From Cinnamomum chago (Eukaryota > Streptophyta > Magnoliopsida > Laurales > Lauraceae): 64,000 nucleotides of DNA. A program made the position numbers and the translations under genes. Positions 41,650 to 53,366 of this stretch are shown here, piece by piece. Where the stretch lies: the NCBI GenBank assembly GCA_038049695.1, contig CP142458.1, positions 66,125,501-66,189,500 on the forward strand, in the 5' to 3' direction. Position 1 is the first letter of the stretch; the number at the start of each line of letters is the position of its first letter. Under the pieces are notes generated by a model that had not been told where the DNA came from, searched no databases, and saw only the letters and a program-made list of their open reading frames with translations.

Positions 41650-42694
41650 TCTATATTACTAAGGGAATGCACGGACCACAGAATAATGTATCTCTATTTC
41701 CACATGAATAATGAAGAAGCAAATACTTTACATATTTCCACATCAAGTTCAGATTTTGTTTCTACTGGGTCATGCTGATCATCTGATCAAATTTAAATCA
41801 AATAGTTTTTTTTTCTTCATTATATATTTGCCTTAGATGTAATCTTAGATGTAATCAATACCTGGGAAAACAATATTTCTCTATTAGCATATTGTATCTT
41901 GTTAGAAACACATCATCTTGCTAAAAACACGTCATCTCCCTCTCTCTAATCAGACGCTGGATGGTGGGCCAAACAATGTCCACCTCGCATGGGTCCACCA
42001 CATACTGGGTCGCCCGTGGGTCCTTCTTCAGATCCACGGATCAAATGGGTCATCAGGTGGCCCACCTAGGTCCCGGTATCAACACAAGAAAATAAGGCCT
42101 TTGGGAATCACTATATTGTTTGGATTTCTAAGACATCTAAAATACGTCCTCTCCCCTCTCTAATTAGACGCTGGATGGTGGGCCAAACAGGGCCCACCTT
42201 GGACAGGTCCACCACCTACTGGGTCGCCCGTGGGTCCTCCTTCAGATCCACGAATTAGATGGGTCATCGGGTGGCCTACCTGAGTCCCAGTATCAATGTA
42301 GGAAAATCAGTTTCCTGTACCAATACTATTTTTTTAATTTTCATTTATTTTCTTTTTCAAGAAGCAACGCAAATCTGCAAATAGAATCTAGAAAGCAGTA
42401 CCTTAGAAGAACAAACAATGCACGTCTTTGATCAGGATCGAAAATCTTTGGATGTTTATACGTCTCCTCTTCTTCCTTTCTGCTGCTCCTCTATTTCTTC
42501 TAATAGTCCCTTTCCAGTATTAGATCAGTTACGTAGTGAGACCTTAATTATTTTTTTCGAGGAAGATTTTTTGGAGGAAGTTATGCGGAAGTTTGTTTGG
42601 AGGGGAGTGGAGAGTGGAGATGACATGTGTACTCTTCATGAAGGCAGACATGTGCCTTCATGTAAGGGAGACTACATTTCCTTAGTAATATAGA
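41650..42694. mobile_element. Helitron2-like or MITE-like element with short inverted termini
   Basis: The termini TCTATATTACTAAGG and CCTTAGTAATATAGA are perfect 15-bp inverted repeats, and the similarity extends a few bases inward. The left flank base is A and the right is T, with no other target duplication, as for Helitron insertion between A and T. Two copies of a roughly 180-bp internal unit (41940-42110, 42145-42315) also occur at 35600-35666/39617-39700. No Rep/helicase is encoded. The class is an inference. Confidence 0.5.
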
Positions 42695-44251
42695 TTTTGT
42701 AGTGCGGGGTCCATGGCACGTCTTTCAGTAAATCAAGGTCATTCAATTGGGGGACCAATTAACCCATTGCCATCTCGATCTACACAATTACTTGCATGGC
42801 GATCATGGCATGCTTAACCTAAGCATACTGTTATATATGTGACATATAATTAGCCTATAACACAAGATATTATCCTAACCTAAGCATTTTTTTTTGTGCA
42901 TCTCAAACCGTTTATATGATCATCAGCATTGATGTAACTTTGTGGAATGTAGCTAGAAATACAATTAGGAAGGAGCAGAGGGGCCTGATCGCTGGACTTC
43001 TAGGGTCCAAGTGTCAAATCTTTGGGCTGGTTCAAGCATCCTTTTGAGGCCAAGGCCCGACCTGTGTCTAGCTCAAATTGGGTTGTAGTTGGAATGACCC
43101 AGTCCAATGGTAGACCGTAGACATATGGCATGTTATTGAAGTGTAGGGGTGGCATGTCAAATGAAATTCTATTACACTCATTTGGTGTAATCAAGGTTGT
43201 CCCCAATTAGTTGATCATTTTTTTATTTGGCAAGTAAATGATAAATTAAGTGTTATCGTATGTATCAATTACAAATTAACTTTTTAGTAGCTTGTTAGCC
43301 ACCAAAGCAACCCAGTTATGAAAAATGAAAAATCTCTTTAATTGAGTTTAAGGAATCACCTTTATTTGAGTGATTATGACAACACTTAATTAAAGGTTGC
43401 GATTTTATTAATTGAGGTTTATCTAAAGGTGAGATCATCAACCATTCGAAATTGGAATTTGACATGTTTATCAATATGATATAAACTTTTAATTGATTTA
43501 CACCCAAAGGTGTGATAATTTTAATTTATATCACATTTGTTAATATGGACAAATTAATTATGAAAGGCAATAATTTACATGTTGTTTATCCACCCAAAGG
43601 TAGATTTACAGTGATGACCCATTGCTTTATTCTAATTACAGAATAAAAACTCAAAGAAGAATTAGTTATTGTTGGGTTTATATCTTGTATTTCAGTTTAT
43701 CGGAGTGTTTCATTGGACCAGGTTCAGGGTCATGAGTATTTTGGTCATTTTAAGAGAGTTAAGCTGTGATTCTATGCTCTCTTCTCTTATGTGGCATGGT
43801 TAATTGATCGTAGGTATTTGCACTTCCGCACGCACGCGTTCAACAGTTGGAGTCACCATTTAATTGCCTATGGCCGGAGAAAGTTCCTTTGAAGGGCAAA
43901 AGTACCCTTCAACTACAGGTTGCCTTCCAGTTATTTAAATTTAGCATGTGGTAAAAATACCATGGCGACAGTAGTATTTCAAGCGAAAGGGCGGTAATTC
44001 ATTATTTCAATTTGTGTTATTCTAATCATCATCAAACACCAAGTTTACTGATGAGAGGATAAAAAAAAAAAAAAAAAAAAAGGAAGAAGAGATTTATTAC
44101 CAACTGGTTTATGGAAACATCATTTTTGTCTCTTTATATATATAAAAAAAAGGTGGTTGATCCATGCATACCGTAGGAGAGAATAGGTGGACTGTATGTA
44201 AAAAAATTGAAAATAGAGGTGGCTACTTTTAGATATTATTAGAAGAGACGA
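42695..44251. other. Intergenic, nothing recognised
   Basis: This AT-rich sequence contains a poly-A stretch at about 44060-44081. I see no gene, RNA or bounded transposon. Confidence 0.5.
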
Positions 44252-44392
44252 TTGGTTGTGTGGAAACTTCTCAGCAAAGGCCTAACAAAGAATTATAATT
44301 CCACCCAGTGAAAATTCAAACCGTCCATGTTCTATGGTCATTGAAGAAACTTCTATGATACCAGGTCTTCTTGATCCTTCTTATATTATCAC

Positions 44393-44393
44393 T

Positions 44394-44458
<65 letters not shown>

Positions 44459-44509
44459 TTCTTTCTTTCCTACCTAATTGACAGAGAGAGAGAGAGAGAG
44501 AGAGAGAGA
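44393..44509. repeat. (GA)n microsatellite
   Basis: A GA run of about 30 units at 44394-44454 is followed by a 33-bp spacer and a second GA run at 44484-44509. Confidence 0.9.
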
Positions 44510-44940
44510 TCCTTCTTTCTTTCCTACCTAATTGACATGTTCATTCTTTCCTACGTAATTGACATGTTCAAAGGCCTCATACAAGAATTGCAACCAAAGA
44601 CTGACTTTTAGAGAGTGAAACCTTTTCTATGTCCTTCAATAGGGCCCACCCATGATCAATTAAAACCTTCCCATGCACAGCTAACCATGTGATTTAGCAC
44701 TGATCCTACTTTGCCACCGACACATCCATTAACCAGTACCATTGTTCATTAATTAACAAAACCATTGAGTTTTAAGGCCATAAAATCAGGGGTTTGGATG
44801 ATATGATTAGACTGATATTTACCTTCTGATCCATCTACATGTGCTTAAAATGCATCCAGGTGGGTCCAACACTGAATCAGAACTTCTTCTTCTTTTTATT
44901 TCCATAAAAGAAAACTGGGGTCACTTGGAAGTCGAAATTT

Positions 44941-45004
44941 TTGACTGGGGCTGGATGAAGTCCAGATGTTGACTTTGATCCTCTGAAAGCATGACCTTTA
45001 TATT
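44941..45004 (+). promoter_or_regulatory. Putative promoter of GLR copy 2 (W-boxes, TATA)
   Basis: TTGACT motifs, the core of WRKY-binding W-boxes, occur at 44941-44946 and 44969-44974. A TATA-like TTTATATT follows at 44997-45004, 63 bp before the exon 1 ATG. Copy 3 keeps the second W-box (53814-53819) and the TATA (53842-53849). The role is inferred from motifs only. Confidence 0.45.
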
Positions 45005-45066
45005 GCTATCTATCGCATGAAAGAATCTGTAATGAAAACAAGAAGCTTGGCAACCGAGGAAGAGAG

Positions 45067-45304
45067 ATGAAGCACCTTCAATTGAACTGGATCTTGTTCC
45101 TGCTTTCGTGTTTGATGAGGTGGGCCATTGGAGCAGAGGCAGCAGCTACAGATGGATCTGTGACCGTTGATGTTTTGGATGCTGTCAACAGTTCTTGTAT
45201 GTCAATGGCACTACATCAGTACTATGCAGACCCCTCCCGTCGACCACAGACACCAAACACTCCATGTGATTCTCAGAAGAGAATTGATGAAGAAGCTTCT
45301 TCAG
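45067..45304 (+). pseudogene. GLR copy 2 exon 1 (signal peptide, truncated)
   Basis: It starts MKHLQLNWILFLLSCLMRWAIGA (split here as a signal peptide with hydrophobic core ILFLLSCLM and likely cleavage after GA). SVTVDV and NSSCMSMALHQYYADPSRRP follow, aligning to the first part of the amino-terminal domain (MALEDFYA in the minus-strand gene). The VGVILD region has been lost. It ends in phase 1 at donor CAG/GTATGA, the same phase as the intact family. However, the exon it should join is missing. Splicing to the only good downstream acceptor (48391-48392) gives a frame that stops within about 14 codons. Unspliced, it is an 82-residue secreted-type peptide. Confidence 0.7.
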
Positions 45305-45722
45305 GTATGATTTGATACTCAGACAGTCAGACTGGAGTTTTTTTCCCCTTCTTTGTTAAGACAGACTGGTGTTAAATTACTGTTTCTAGATATCATAGAT
45401 GGCATGAATTTATATATGGTCCTTCCATTCATCGGTGTCTGAGGGCCCTACCTATCTTGCTTCATTTATCTGAAGGGTCTTTCCATGGATAAACCAAGTT
45501 CTGTCATCTAATCTGTGATTGCAGAGGTTTTTCTTTTTTAAAAAAGAAAATGTATATGATATTATTTGAATATGATCAGGGTTTCATAGATCTGTGATAA
45601 ATTTATCATATGTCCACAACTTAGATCATGGTTTCTTGAGTTTGTGCAGGTGAGATCCATCACGCATACATATATGTCAAAATTGTTGTCTAAGTCCCAT
45701 CTCTGGATGTAGAGCATGTTCC

Positions 45723-45972
<250 letters not shown>

Positions 45973-46418
45973 TATATATATAGAGAAAGAAAATAAATTC
46001 TTAAAAACTCTCCATTTTAAAGGCTTTCCTTTTTGCTCACCTATATTTTTAGGGTGTGGAGCCCACCTTGAGTCAATCCAATCATTTCACCCACACTATC
46101 CCCCATGAATTGATACAAAGTCCAAATTTGACACTTGTCCAATTTTTACTCACCATGGGATTAAAACACAAGAAATTGATGATTTTGAAATCATCAAACA
46201 TTGGGGTCATGGATTAATGGGTTAGGATGATCTAATGGAGTTGAGAATTTTCACAAAAGTAGATTTCATTTAGATTATTTCATCCAGCAACATTCCATAC
46301 TTGTGATACACCATAGTGGACACCACTATGACAAGCATTTTTTTTGTAAAAAAAAAAAAAAAAAAGCAAAATCCTCAGGAATTTTCTAGTGATCATCATT
46401 TGGATAGATAGATGAAAG

Positions 46419-46703
46419 ATGCTCCTATGACAGTTAATTTTTATCGTATTATGGCGAGAGACACAATGATATGGCCCATATATCACCAATCCAAGCTGTT
46501 CGCACACACAAGACACCCCTTAATTTACACTCAAGCCCATGGGTTTGTACCCATCTGAATGGATTAGCTCGGATCAAAACCAATGGGCTCCAGTGTAATT
46601 TAAGGGGGTCCAGTGTGTGCGGATAGCTCGGAGTAGTGATAGATGGCCACATTATGGTGTCTCCCACCATAAGATGGTGAAGATTAACTCTTATAAAAGC
46701 ATT
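46419..46703. mobile_element. MITE (copy in unit 1)
   Basis: Imperfect inverted ends are GCTCCTATGACAGTTAATTTT and the complement of GCTTTTATAAGAGTTAATCTT, with ATTATGGCGAGAGACAC/GTGTCTCCCACCATAA inside. The orthologous copy in unit 2 is 54739-55012, so it was present before duplication. Confidence 0.7.
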
Positions 46704-46805
46704 TTCCATGTATATATACGTCTATATATATGAATGTATAGACATACATATATACACACACATATATATACATATATATACACATATACATACACATATA
46801 TATAG

Positions 46806-47186
46806 AAAATATTCGAGTGAGAACTAGTTCTCACCTATTATATGAGAACTTTAATTTTTGCGGGGCCCAATTAGCAACCCATCCAAAGCTAGTAACCAAT
46901 AGGGAACCCCCTGATAGTCACTAATCCCAAGGATTGACATACATTTGAATGGACTGAACCGTTGGATTAAGGGTTGAATATTTTTTCAAATATGAAGCCA
47001 TTAAACTTGTGGCCCATGGATAAAGGGGTTAGGGGCATGAGTTTGGCGTCAAACTTGATATTTGGGGTGGTCTCACATAGATCTTTCCATCCCCTTGGTC
47101 CCATCCCCAAATGAGGCCCACAATTAGGCCCCATAAAAATGTTATCATATAATATGTGACAACTAGTTCTCACTTGAATCTTACCC
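46806..47186. mobile_element. MITE with AGTGAGAACTAGTTCTCAC termini
   Basis: The inverted repeats are about 40 bp and each contains GTGAGAACTAGT. The interior is distantly like the 4067-4454 family (GAACCGTTGGATTAAGGGT). It is absent from unit 2, so it was gained or lost after duplication. Confidence 0.7.
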
Positions 47187-47187
47187 C

Positions 47188-47235
<48 letters not shown>

Positions 47236-47466
47236 CGCACTACAAGACTCTCGAGGAGTTTTTTTCTTAAAAAAAAAAACCCTTCCTAGTGGGGTCTACT
47301 ATATATATGGTGTATGACAACTATGGAATACTGCTAGATGGAATAATCCAGATGAGATCTAATTATGTGAAAATTCACAACTCCATTAGATCATCTTAAC
47401 CTCTTGAGCAATGATTCCAAAGTTTAATGGTTTAGAGGCATCATTTTCTTGTGATTTCATTCCAAC

Positions 47467-47777
47467 TGTCACAACCCCGCCCAACTCAACATGAAATTGT
47501 CCGCTTTGGCCCACCTGCACGCAGGAGGACTTCTCAGGAGGTTACCTATCCTAGTACTGCTCCCGCTCGAGCACGCTTAACTTCGGAGTTTATACGGTTT
47601 CCGAGGCAGCACGGTTTTAAAAGGCCTTTTGTTAAATTAATAAGGGGTTTGACTTATAAGCCTTGGGTTTGGACTTGGATATTTCTAATGCGGGCTGACG
47701 GAGACTTACCGTTTGAGGCCCGTAGTTGACACACTGTGCCCCGTGGTTAAGGGTGTCGCCCGGACCAAGTTCTCATA
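47467..47777. mobile_element. Cassandra-like TRIM with 5S rRNA sequence
   Basis: The insertion starts TGTCACAACC and is present in unit 1 only. It is flanked by CCAAC (47462-47466, 47778-47782), and unit 2 has one copy at that site. It contains ATTGTCCGCTTTGGC and CGGTTTTAAAAGGCC stretches known from Cassandra-type LTRs. Positions 47517-47591 match the minus-strand sequence of the 3' half of plant 5S rRNA (CCTAGTACT, GAGCACGCTTAACTTCGGAG). A single LTR-sized copy suggests a solo LTR. The right end is not a perfect CA. Confidence 0.75.
47517..47591 (-). rRNA. 5S rRNA-derived segment (not a true 5S gene)
   Basis: The minus strand reads AACTCCGAAGTTAAGCGTGC, then a diverged GAGCGGGAGCAGTACTAGGAT segment and a CTCCTGAGAAGTCCTCC tail. 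This corresponds to roughly nucleotides 45-115 of plant 5S rRNA, including the internal A-box/C-box part of the pol III control region. The 5' part of 5S is missing and changes are scattered. It lies inside the Cassandra-like element. Confidence 0.75.
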
Positions 47778-48362
47778 CCAACAGTGAGTAAAAGGTAGAT
47801 GAGTGTCAAATTTGGGCTATATACTAATTCATGAGGGGTAGTGTGTGTGAAATGACTGGATTGAGTTTAGAGGAAGTAGAAATAGTTTTCGGTAAACATC
47901 TGAGGAAATATTAGAATAATGGAGATCAATGCTAATAGCTCTTTGGTGCATTTGGGTGCTCTTCTATTTAGTTCAGATGAGAGACCTTTATGCTCGATCT
48001 CCATAGAAATAATCTTCGGTTCAGATCTCTGGTGCGTATTAAGTAAAATGGAATTCCATATAAAGCAATTTCAAAACATTGGAATTGCCTCCAAGTTGCC
48101 AAAGTATTATATCCAATTGCTATTTACGGTACACCCAAGTACACTCTGTTTTGGATGTCATAATTGGAAAGCTTCACAAAGAACATATGAAGGAAGAAAT
48201 CCAATCACGGTTTAATTTTGGTCAACGAACGTACAAAAATAAATAACCACATGTGAAAAAATAAACTTACACGCAATTAAGCATGAACATAAACACTAGA
48301 AACACTAAAACTTTTAGCTTTACTATCAGTTCTCTTTGACACATACATGATTTTGAATTAAC

Positions 48363-48683
48363 ATGGAAGATGTTGTAGGTGTTTTTTTGCAGCGAGGATC
48401 CACCATGGCTGCCAGTATAGATCATTTGACTAATAAGAGACTGAAGATCGGCGTCCCTAGAAAAAATGGATTCAAGGAGTTCATGAATGTGGAAGAATCA
48501 ACAGACAACCAACCAAATGTGAAGGGTTTCCCCATTGACGTGTTCAATGAAGTAATGTCGCTATTGCCATATAAAATCTTATACGACTTCATCCCATATC
48601 CATATGAAGACAATGCAAGCGATCCTGCTAGCTATAATTCTCTAGGATACTATGATTCACTTATTTCTGAAGTTTATTTCAAC
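48363..48683 (+). CDS. GLR copy 2, S1 exon
   Basis: MEDVVGVFLQRGST aligns with MEDLDGVIWPGGST of the minus-strand gene, so this is the 3' end of the large second exon after loss of about 900 upstream bases. It ends SLISEVYFN at donor GTAAGT. A tract GTTTTTTTGCAG within it (48381-48392) looks like a splice acceptor. Confidence 0.85.
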
Positions 48684-51515
48684 GTAAGTTATGCTCTCCA
48701 ATTCAAATAAGGTTGGTCACTAGTTGAATGATCTAGATCACTTGATTGTGGGGCTTTAAGTCTCTATAGTGAAGCTTTCAATAACTTCTCACCAATATCA
48801 TCAATTTTACAGAAATTTGATGCAGTAGTAGGAGATATGTCGATTACAGCTAATAGATCAGATTTCATTGATTTTACATATCAATATATGGAGGCTGGAA
48901 TTTCCATGATTGTGCCTGTGAGAGACGATGACACTTCGAGTCCTTGGTGGTTCATGAAACCACTAACAACAGAATTATGGGTGACCACTTTTGCTTTCTC
49001 GGTTTTAAAGGGATTTCTAGTGTGGTTTTTTGAACATAGAGACAACTCGGATTTTCGAGGTTCTGTTGCACAAATGGTGGGGAAAGTACTCTACTTCTCT
49101 TTCTCCATATTTGTGTTCGCTAACTGTAAGTATAGCCAAAATCTCTCTGAACCAGCCATTTTCACTTATGAACATATTTATCAACTAATACTCAAATGGT
49201 TGCTTACTAATTGCAGCTGAGAAACTGAGCAGAAACTACTCTAGATTTGTGGTAAACGTTTGGACATTCTTGGTGTTTGTATTGGTCACAAGTTATGGTG
49301 CAAACCTCACATCAATGCTCACAGTTGAGAGGCTGCAACCAACCATTACAGATATTAACCAACTAAAAAGGAATGGAGACTTTGTTGGGTGCCAAAAGGG
49401 AACATTTGTTCATGGGTTGTTACTAACTATGGGATTCCAAGCCGAAAAGCTCAAAGAGTATAGCAATATAGAAGAATATGCAGACGCGTTATCTAAAGGA
49501 AATGCCAAGGGTGGAGTTGCTGCAATTGTGGATGAGATTCCATACATCAAGGCCTTCCTCAAGACCCATTGTCGCAATTATGCAAGGCCGCAATGGACTC
49601 GTAGATCCGGTGGATTTGCCTTTGTAAGTGTCCTCTTCAAAACTTCTAGATTAAGATTAGAGTGGCAATTGACCTGGTCGAGGCTTTTCAGAGCTCAGCT
49701 GGATTTAAAAATTATGACTATCAGGCCTATTGTTCGGCTCGGTATGTTGGGCAGCTAATGCTAAGGTCTAGTTGTGAATCAATGCAACCTAGTTGCACAA
49801 AGAAGCTACTAGTACGAATCCCAAGTCAAACAAGTAATAAATCAATCTATAGGGTTTGCGAGGGAATCAATAGAACACATTTTACGTGGAAAGCCCCCTT
49901 TTGATGAGAGAAAAACAACCGGCAAGATTGAAAGTTGAAACTTACTAGAGCGGCTACTAGTTCCACAAACTAATGCATAACGGAAGCAATCAACCAAACC
50001 AAAGTAACCCACCAAATAAGATATAATTAGCAAAACTCTTTACAAAGCAATCACCACAAGAAGACACGCATAATTTTTAACATGAAAACTCTATCTAGAG
50101 AGAAAAACTATGATCTGTAATCAAGAGCTATTGAACAGTTAAAAGATATTCTCATAGCTCCTTTATCCTAGTCAGTACGTCGACCTAAGAACTGTAGTTG
50201 TTCTCGCACAAATTTTGTTATTGCCACGTCTTCCTCGCCGTACACCGTTCCCCGTACTTGATCCAGCAGTACCTTGTCAACTAAGATGAATTATCTTCTA
50301 AAAGAGAGTAGAAACAACAGACATTCTAGAGCTTATCTTCAGCACAACCTCTCAATGGCTCTAGAGAAACCAAAGAATCTTTCCTAGGGTTTTCTTACCG
50401 TATATCAATGAGAAAATTAATTGATGTGTCTTAGAATCGAGAGAAAACCCTATATATAGCCCCATATTCATACCTTAGAGTTAGAACACATATAAAACTC
50501 AAAGTGGAAAACCCAGTCTCAAAAGGAAACAAAATCCGTGCAACAATCTGGAGACTTCCCGCCATCCGATCGGTCGGTCCTCATGGTTAACTAGGAGGCT
50601 CCAGCCATTCAATCGATCCGAACTTTGTCCAATCCATTGGGTCTTGTGGGTTCACCAGGACTTCTTCCTTTTCTTCGCTTCAACTCTTTTGGCGAGATAA
50701 CCACAGCCCATTCTAAAATAAAATAGAAATAAAATAGAAAATACAATTCGATGGACCCAGAGTTTTGTCCAACCCTAGCCAACACAAAAATACTAACAAA
50801 GCTTCAGTCTAAATCCACTAAATCAGTACAAAAATTACAATGGATCTCTGCTTAAGTTTATACCCAACATTTGAGTTAACATAAGTCATGGGGAAAGAAA
50901 TACTAGCATACTTCTTTGTGCTTTACAACCCCAATCTCTAATGATAAAAGAAAAACTCAAAAATCTTTGTACCAAGTAGGCACAATTGATAAACATATAT
51001 TTATTTGTGCTGTATAGGTTTTTCCAAGAGGTTCAGCATTGGTTCCAGACATTTCGCGGGCAGTATTGAATTTCACTGAAGGAGATAAGATGTCAATTCT
51101 CAAAGAAGACTGGTTTGGTGATCAAACAACATGTCCCGACTCTGATTCTCCTGTAGATAACAAGAGACTGCCTCTATATAGCCTCCGTAGCATCTTCATC
51201 ATGGCAGGATTTGCTTCAGCTCTTGCTTTCATTGTCTACTTGATGCAACACCTCTATGAAACCAGAATAGTTGGTTTGATAGATAAATTAATGGATAGCG
51301 GATTGTGGCAAAACTTGATCTTACCTTTGGGAAGGTACTTTCAGAGATCACGCTCGTCGAACCATCGTTCTAGGGTCACACCACAGTCAGAAACAGAAGT
51401 AGAATTTAATACCATTGAAGAAGTTCCAACTGATTCTTGTGTAATTGAAATGATTAATAAACCTGCTCAAGAAGAGGGTCAACATGCTAATACAGAAAAG
51501 GAAACAGGTTCTTAA
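48363..51515 (+). CDS. GLR2-like receptor copy 2, lacking amino-terminal domain (possible pseudogene)
   Basis: Four exons (48363-48683, 48813-49125, 49217-49623, 51018-51515) splice in phase with GT-AG sites and give 512 codons. They encode S1 (RLKIGVPRKNGFKEFM, GFPIDVFNEV), S1 end (KFDAVVGDMSITANRSDF), M1, pore, M2, M3, S2 (GDFVGCQKGTFV, GGVAAIVDEIPYI) and M4 (SIFIMAGFASALAFIVYLM) with an approximately 70-residue tail. Exon lengths match the minus-strand GLR (313/316, 407/407). The amino-terminal domain and a joined signal peptide are absent. The frame could start at ATG 48363, which follows an in-frame TGA, or at 48405 in a strong ACCATGG context. The M3 gate motif reads SYGANLTS rather than SYTANL. 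Function as a channel subunit is uncertain. Confidence 0.75.
48813..49125 (+). CDS. GLR copy 2, M1-pore-M2 exon
   Basis: It runs from KFDAVVGDMSITANRS through MIVPVRDD, M1 (ELWVTTFAFSVLKGFLVWFF), pore GSVAQMVGKVLYFSFS to VFAN. The acceptor is TTTTACAG and the donor is GTAAGTA. Confidence 0.9.
49217..49623 (+). CDS. GLR copy 2, M3-S2 exon
   Basis: The 407-nt exon follows ATTGCAG. It encodes SEKLSRNYSRF (the first codon is shared with the previous exon), M3 with SYGANLTSMLTV, and S2 up to GGFAF, ending at GTAAGTG. It is open, unlike the minus-strand gene's exon 4. Confidence 0.9.
49935..50798 (-). mobile_element. Diverged solo LTR related to the gag-only element
   Basis: It starts TGAAACTTACTAGAGCGGCTA and ends AAAATACTAACA. 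It is collinear with the 883-bp LTRs at 35667 and 38734 through ACCACAAGAAG, GACCTAAGAACTGTAGTTGTTC and the CCGATCGGTCGG-like sites near 50570-50640. It lies in the last intron of copy 2 and is absent from copy 3. A target duplication is not evident. Confidence 0.8.
51018..51515 (+). CDS. GLR copy 2, M4 and tail exon
   Basis: After TGTATAG it encodes VFPRGSALVPDISRAVLNFT, WFGDQTTCPDSDSP, M4 (SIFIMAGFASALAFIVYLM) and a Ser/Arg- then Glu-rich cytosolic tail ending at TAA 51513-51515. Confidence 0.92.
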   Translation, partial: VFPRGSALVPDISRAVLNFTEGDKMSILKEDWFGDQTTCPDSDSPVDNKRLPLYSLRSIFIMAGFASALAFIVYLMQHLYETRIVGLIDKLMDSGLWQNLILPLGRYFQRSRSSNHRSRVTPQSETEVEFNTIEEVPTDSCVIEMINKPAQEEGQHANTEKETGS

Positions 51516-53000
51516 GGTAAGGATAGTGTGAGTTTTTTTATCAGATGGGGTAGGTACTTCTAGAGATATGTGAGCATAGACTTGGTAGAAGACCAGTAAA
51601 ATGGCTTTCATTGTTGATTCTCTGACATTTGGTAAATGCCACGGAAGAGAAAACCTGCATATTTGTATTTTCCACCATCCTAGATAGGAAGTCTTGATAG
51701 TCTCCTTCATGGAAATAAGGTACTACTTTCCCCTTGTGGATTCCTTGCTACACCAAACACCAACCACGAAGGCGCCAGACGTCTCCTTCCCTTTTGGCGG
51801 TAACACACAGATGTCCCCCACTGGACCCTTCTCATTGCATATTGTAACTGTATTGTTTTCTACCAAAAAAAAAAAAAATGTATAATTGTTTTTTATTGTA
51901 TTGTTACTTGATAACTTATATTACATTTAATTTTTGTAGAAAAAAATGTTATGGTTACTTGATCTCTTATATAGAAGAGGAAAATAGAAGGTGAAAAGAG
52001 GAAGATGGAGACAACATGTGTCTATTTGTTTATTTTAGTTGGAAATTGTGATATGATCAAGAAGGTGAAAGGAAACAGAGAACATGGAAAGAGCTAGGGG
52101 TGCTCATGGGTCAGGGAAGCATGGGACCAACCAGCTTTGTGACAGATTTGGGTCTTGGGGTTTTAGTTCTCGAGCTGGGTCTGGATCTATAATCTGGTCC
52201 ATTTAATATTTGGATCGGGCTTGAATTAAATGATAGAAATTCCGATGCAAGTGGGCCGAATAAGTACTTCTTGTAGTTTAGTGAGCCAGGCTTGGGGTGA
52301 GTTGATTTGGGAAGCTGGGTCACTGTCATTTCCAATCTATGCAGAATGATAGCTAGTTCATTCATAAGGGAAAAACAAATCCCGGCCTTAAAATTTAACA
52401 GTGTAAGCTTAAGATGGTTCAATCCAACTATATATGTATGTCTTCAGTTCACATTACCATCCTATAAATCAATTTCATGGGGGCCATGATAATGAACAAA
52501 TCCAGTTGGGTCTACGCAAAATCTAAATTTTCCTTGATTTAAATGGGGCTCACTGATAACTTTTCCTTTTCCTGGTGATTGAAGTTGATCATGGCCAAAC
52601 TGGGGCCTGAAAAATCTAAGTTGCAAGGGTGCAGACCCAACTAATTTTTTGGTAGATACCCCCAAATTGGCCTGCACCTGGAGGCAGTTACCAATTAGGA
52701 CTGAACAAAAGGGTCCACAGATTTTTTGAGTAAAAAGGAGATAGGGACGTCCCCAGTTGGTCATAGGGAGGGACTGGGAGAAGGAGAGAGGGTGGCGGAG
52801 TTACGTGGCGAGCAGGGAGAGGGAGACAAACATGTAGAGAGAAGGGAGAAGGAGGGAGAGGGAGAAAGGTGGGAGGTGGGTGGCCGAGCAGGAAGAGGGA
52901 GAGAGAAGAAGGGGGTATTTTGGTCTTTTTACATAGGGCCCATCGCGTATCCATGGATAGACGCGTAGGGAGCAATTTTAGCTGCGTAAATAGCATCTCC
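51516..53000. other. 3' flank of GLR copy 2 and junction of duplication
   Basis: This non-coding sequence is shared with unit 2 up to 52740. The remaining 260 bp (52741-53000) are a GA-rich stretch unique to the junction between the units. Confidence 0.6.
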
Positions 53001-53204
53001 CTTGGTTGTGTGGAAACTTCTCCCCAAAAGCTAACAATTATAATTCCACCCACTGGAAATTCAAACCGTTCATGTTCTATGGTCATTGAAGAAACTACTG
53101 TGAGTTGATCAAAGTCAATGATAGAATCTCTATGGTGGTATGAGTATGACACCTTGCGTGGAGTGCAAGATGTATCTTCTTTTCTTTGTACTACATGAGA
53201 GATA

Positions 53205-53366
53205 ATGTCTTCTTCCCTTGCGTACCTCCTCCAATTATTACCACTTGGAGAGAGAGAGAGAGAGATGTACTACATGAGAGATAATGTCTTCTTCCCTTGC
53301 GTACCTCCTCCAATTATTACCACTTGGAGGGAGGGAGAGAGGGAGAGAGAGAGAGAGAGAGAGAGA
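53205..53366. repeat. Tandem repeat with GA run
   Basis: Two copies of a roughly 75-bp unit (ACTACATGAGAGATAATGTC ... TTATTACCACTTGGAG) are each followed by a GA-rich run. Confidence 0.85.

Noticed and set aside
47517-47591. Functional 5S rRNA gene
   Set aside because: Only about the 3' two-thirds is present, with several changes and no 5' part or terminator context. It belongs to a mobile element.
47919-48215. 98-codon ORF just upstream of the GLR copy 2 core, considered as a remnant of the amino-terminal domain
   Set aside because: It has none of the conserved IIGPQ, WREV or GxVRLxDG landmarks and is not open in copy 3.
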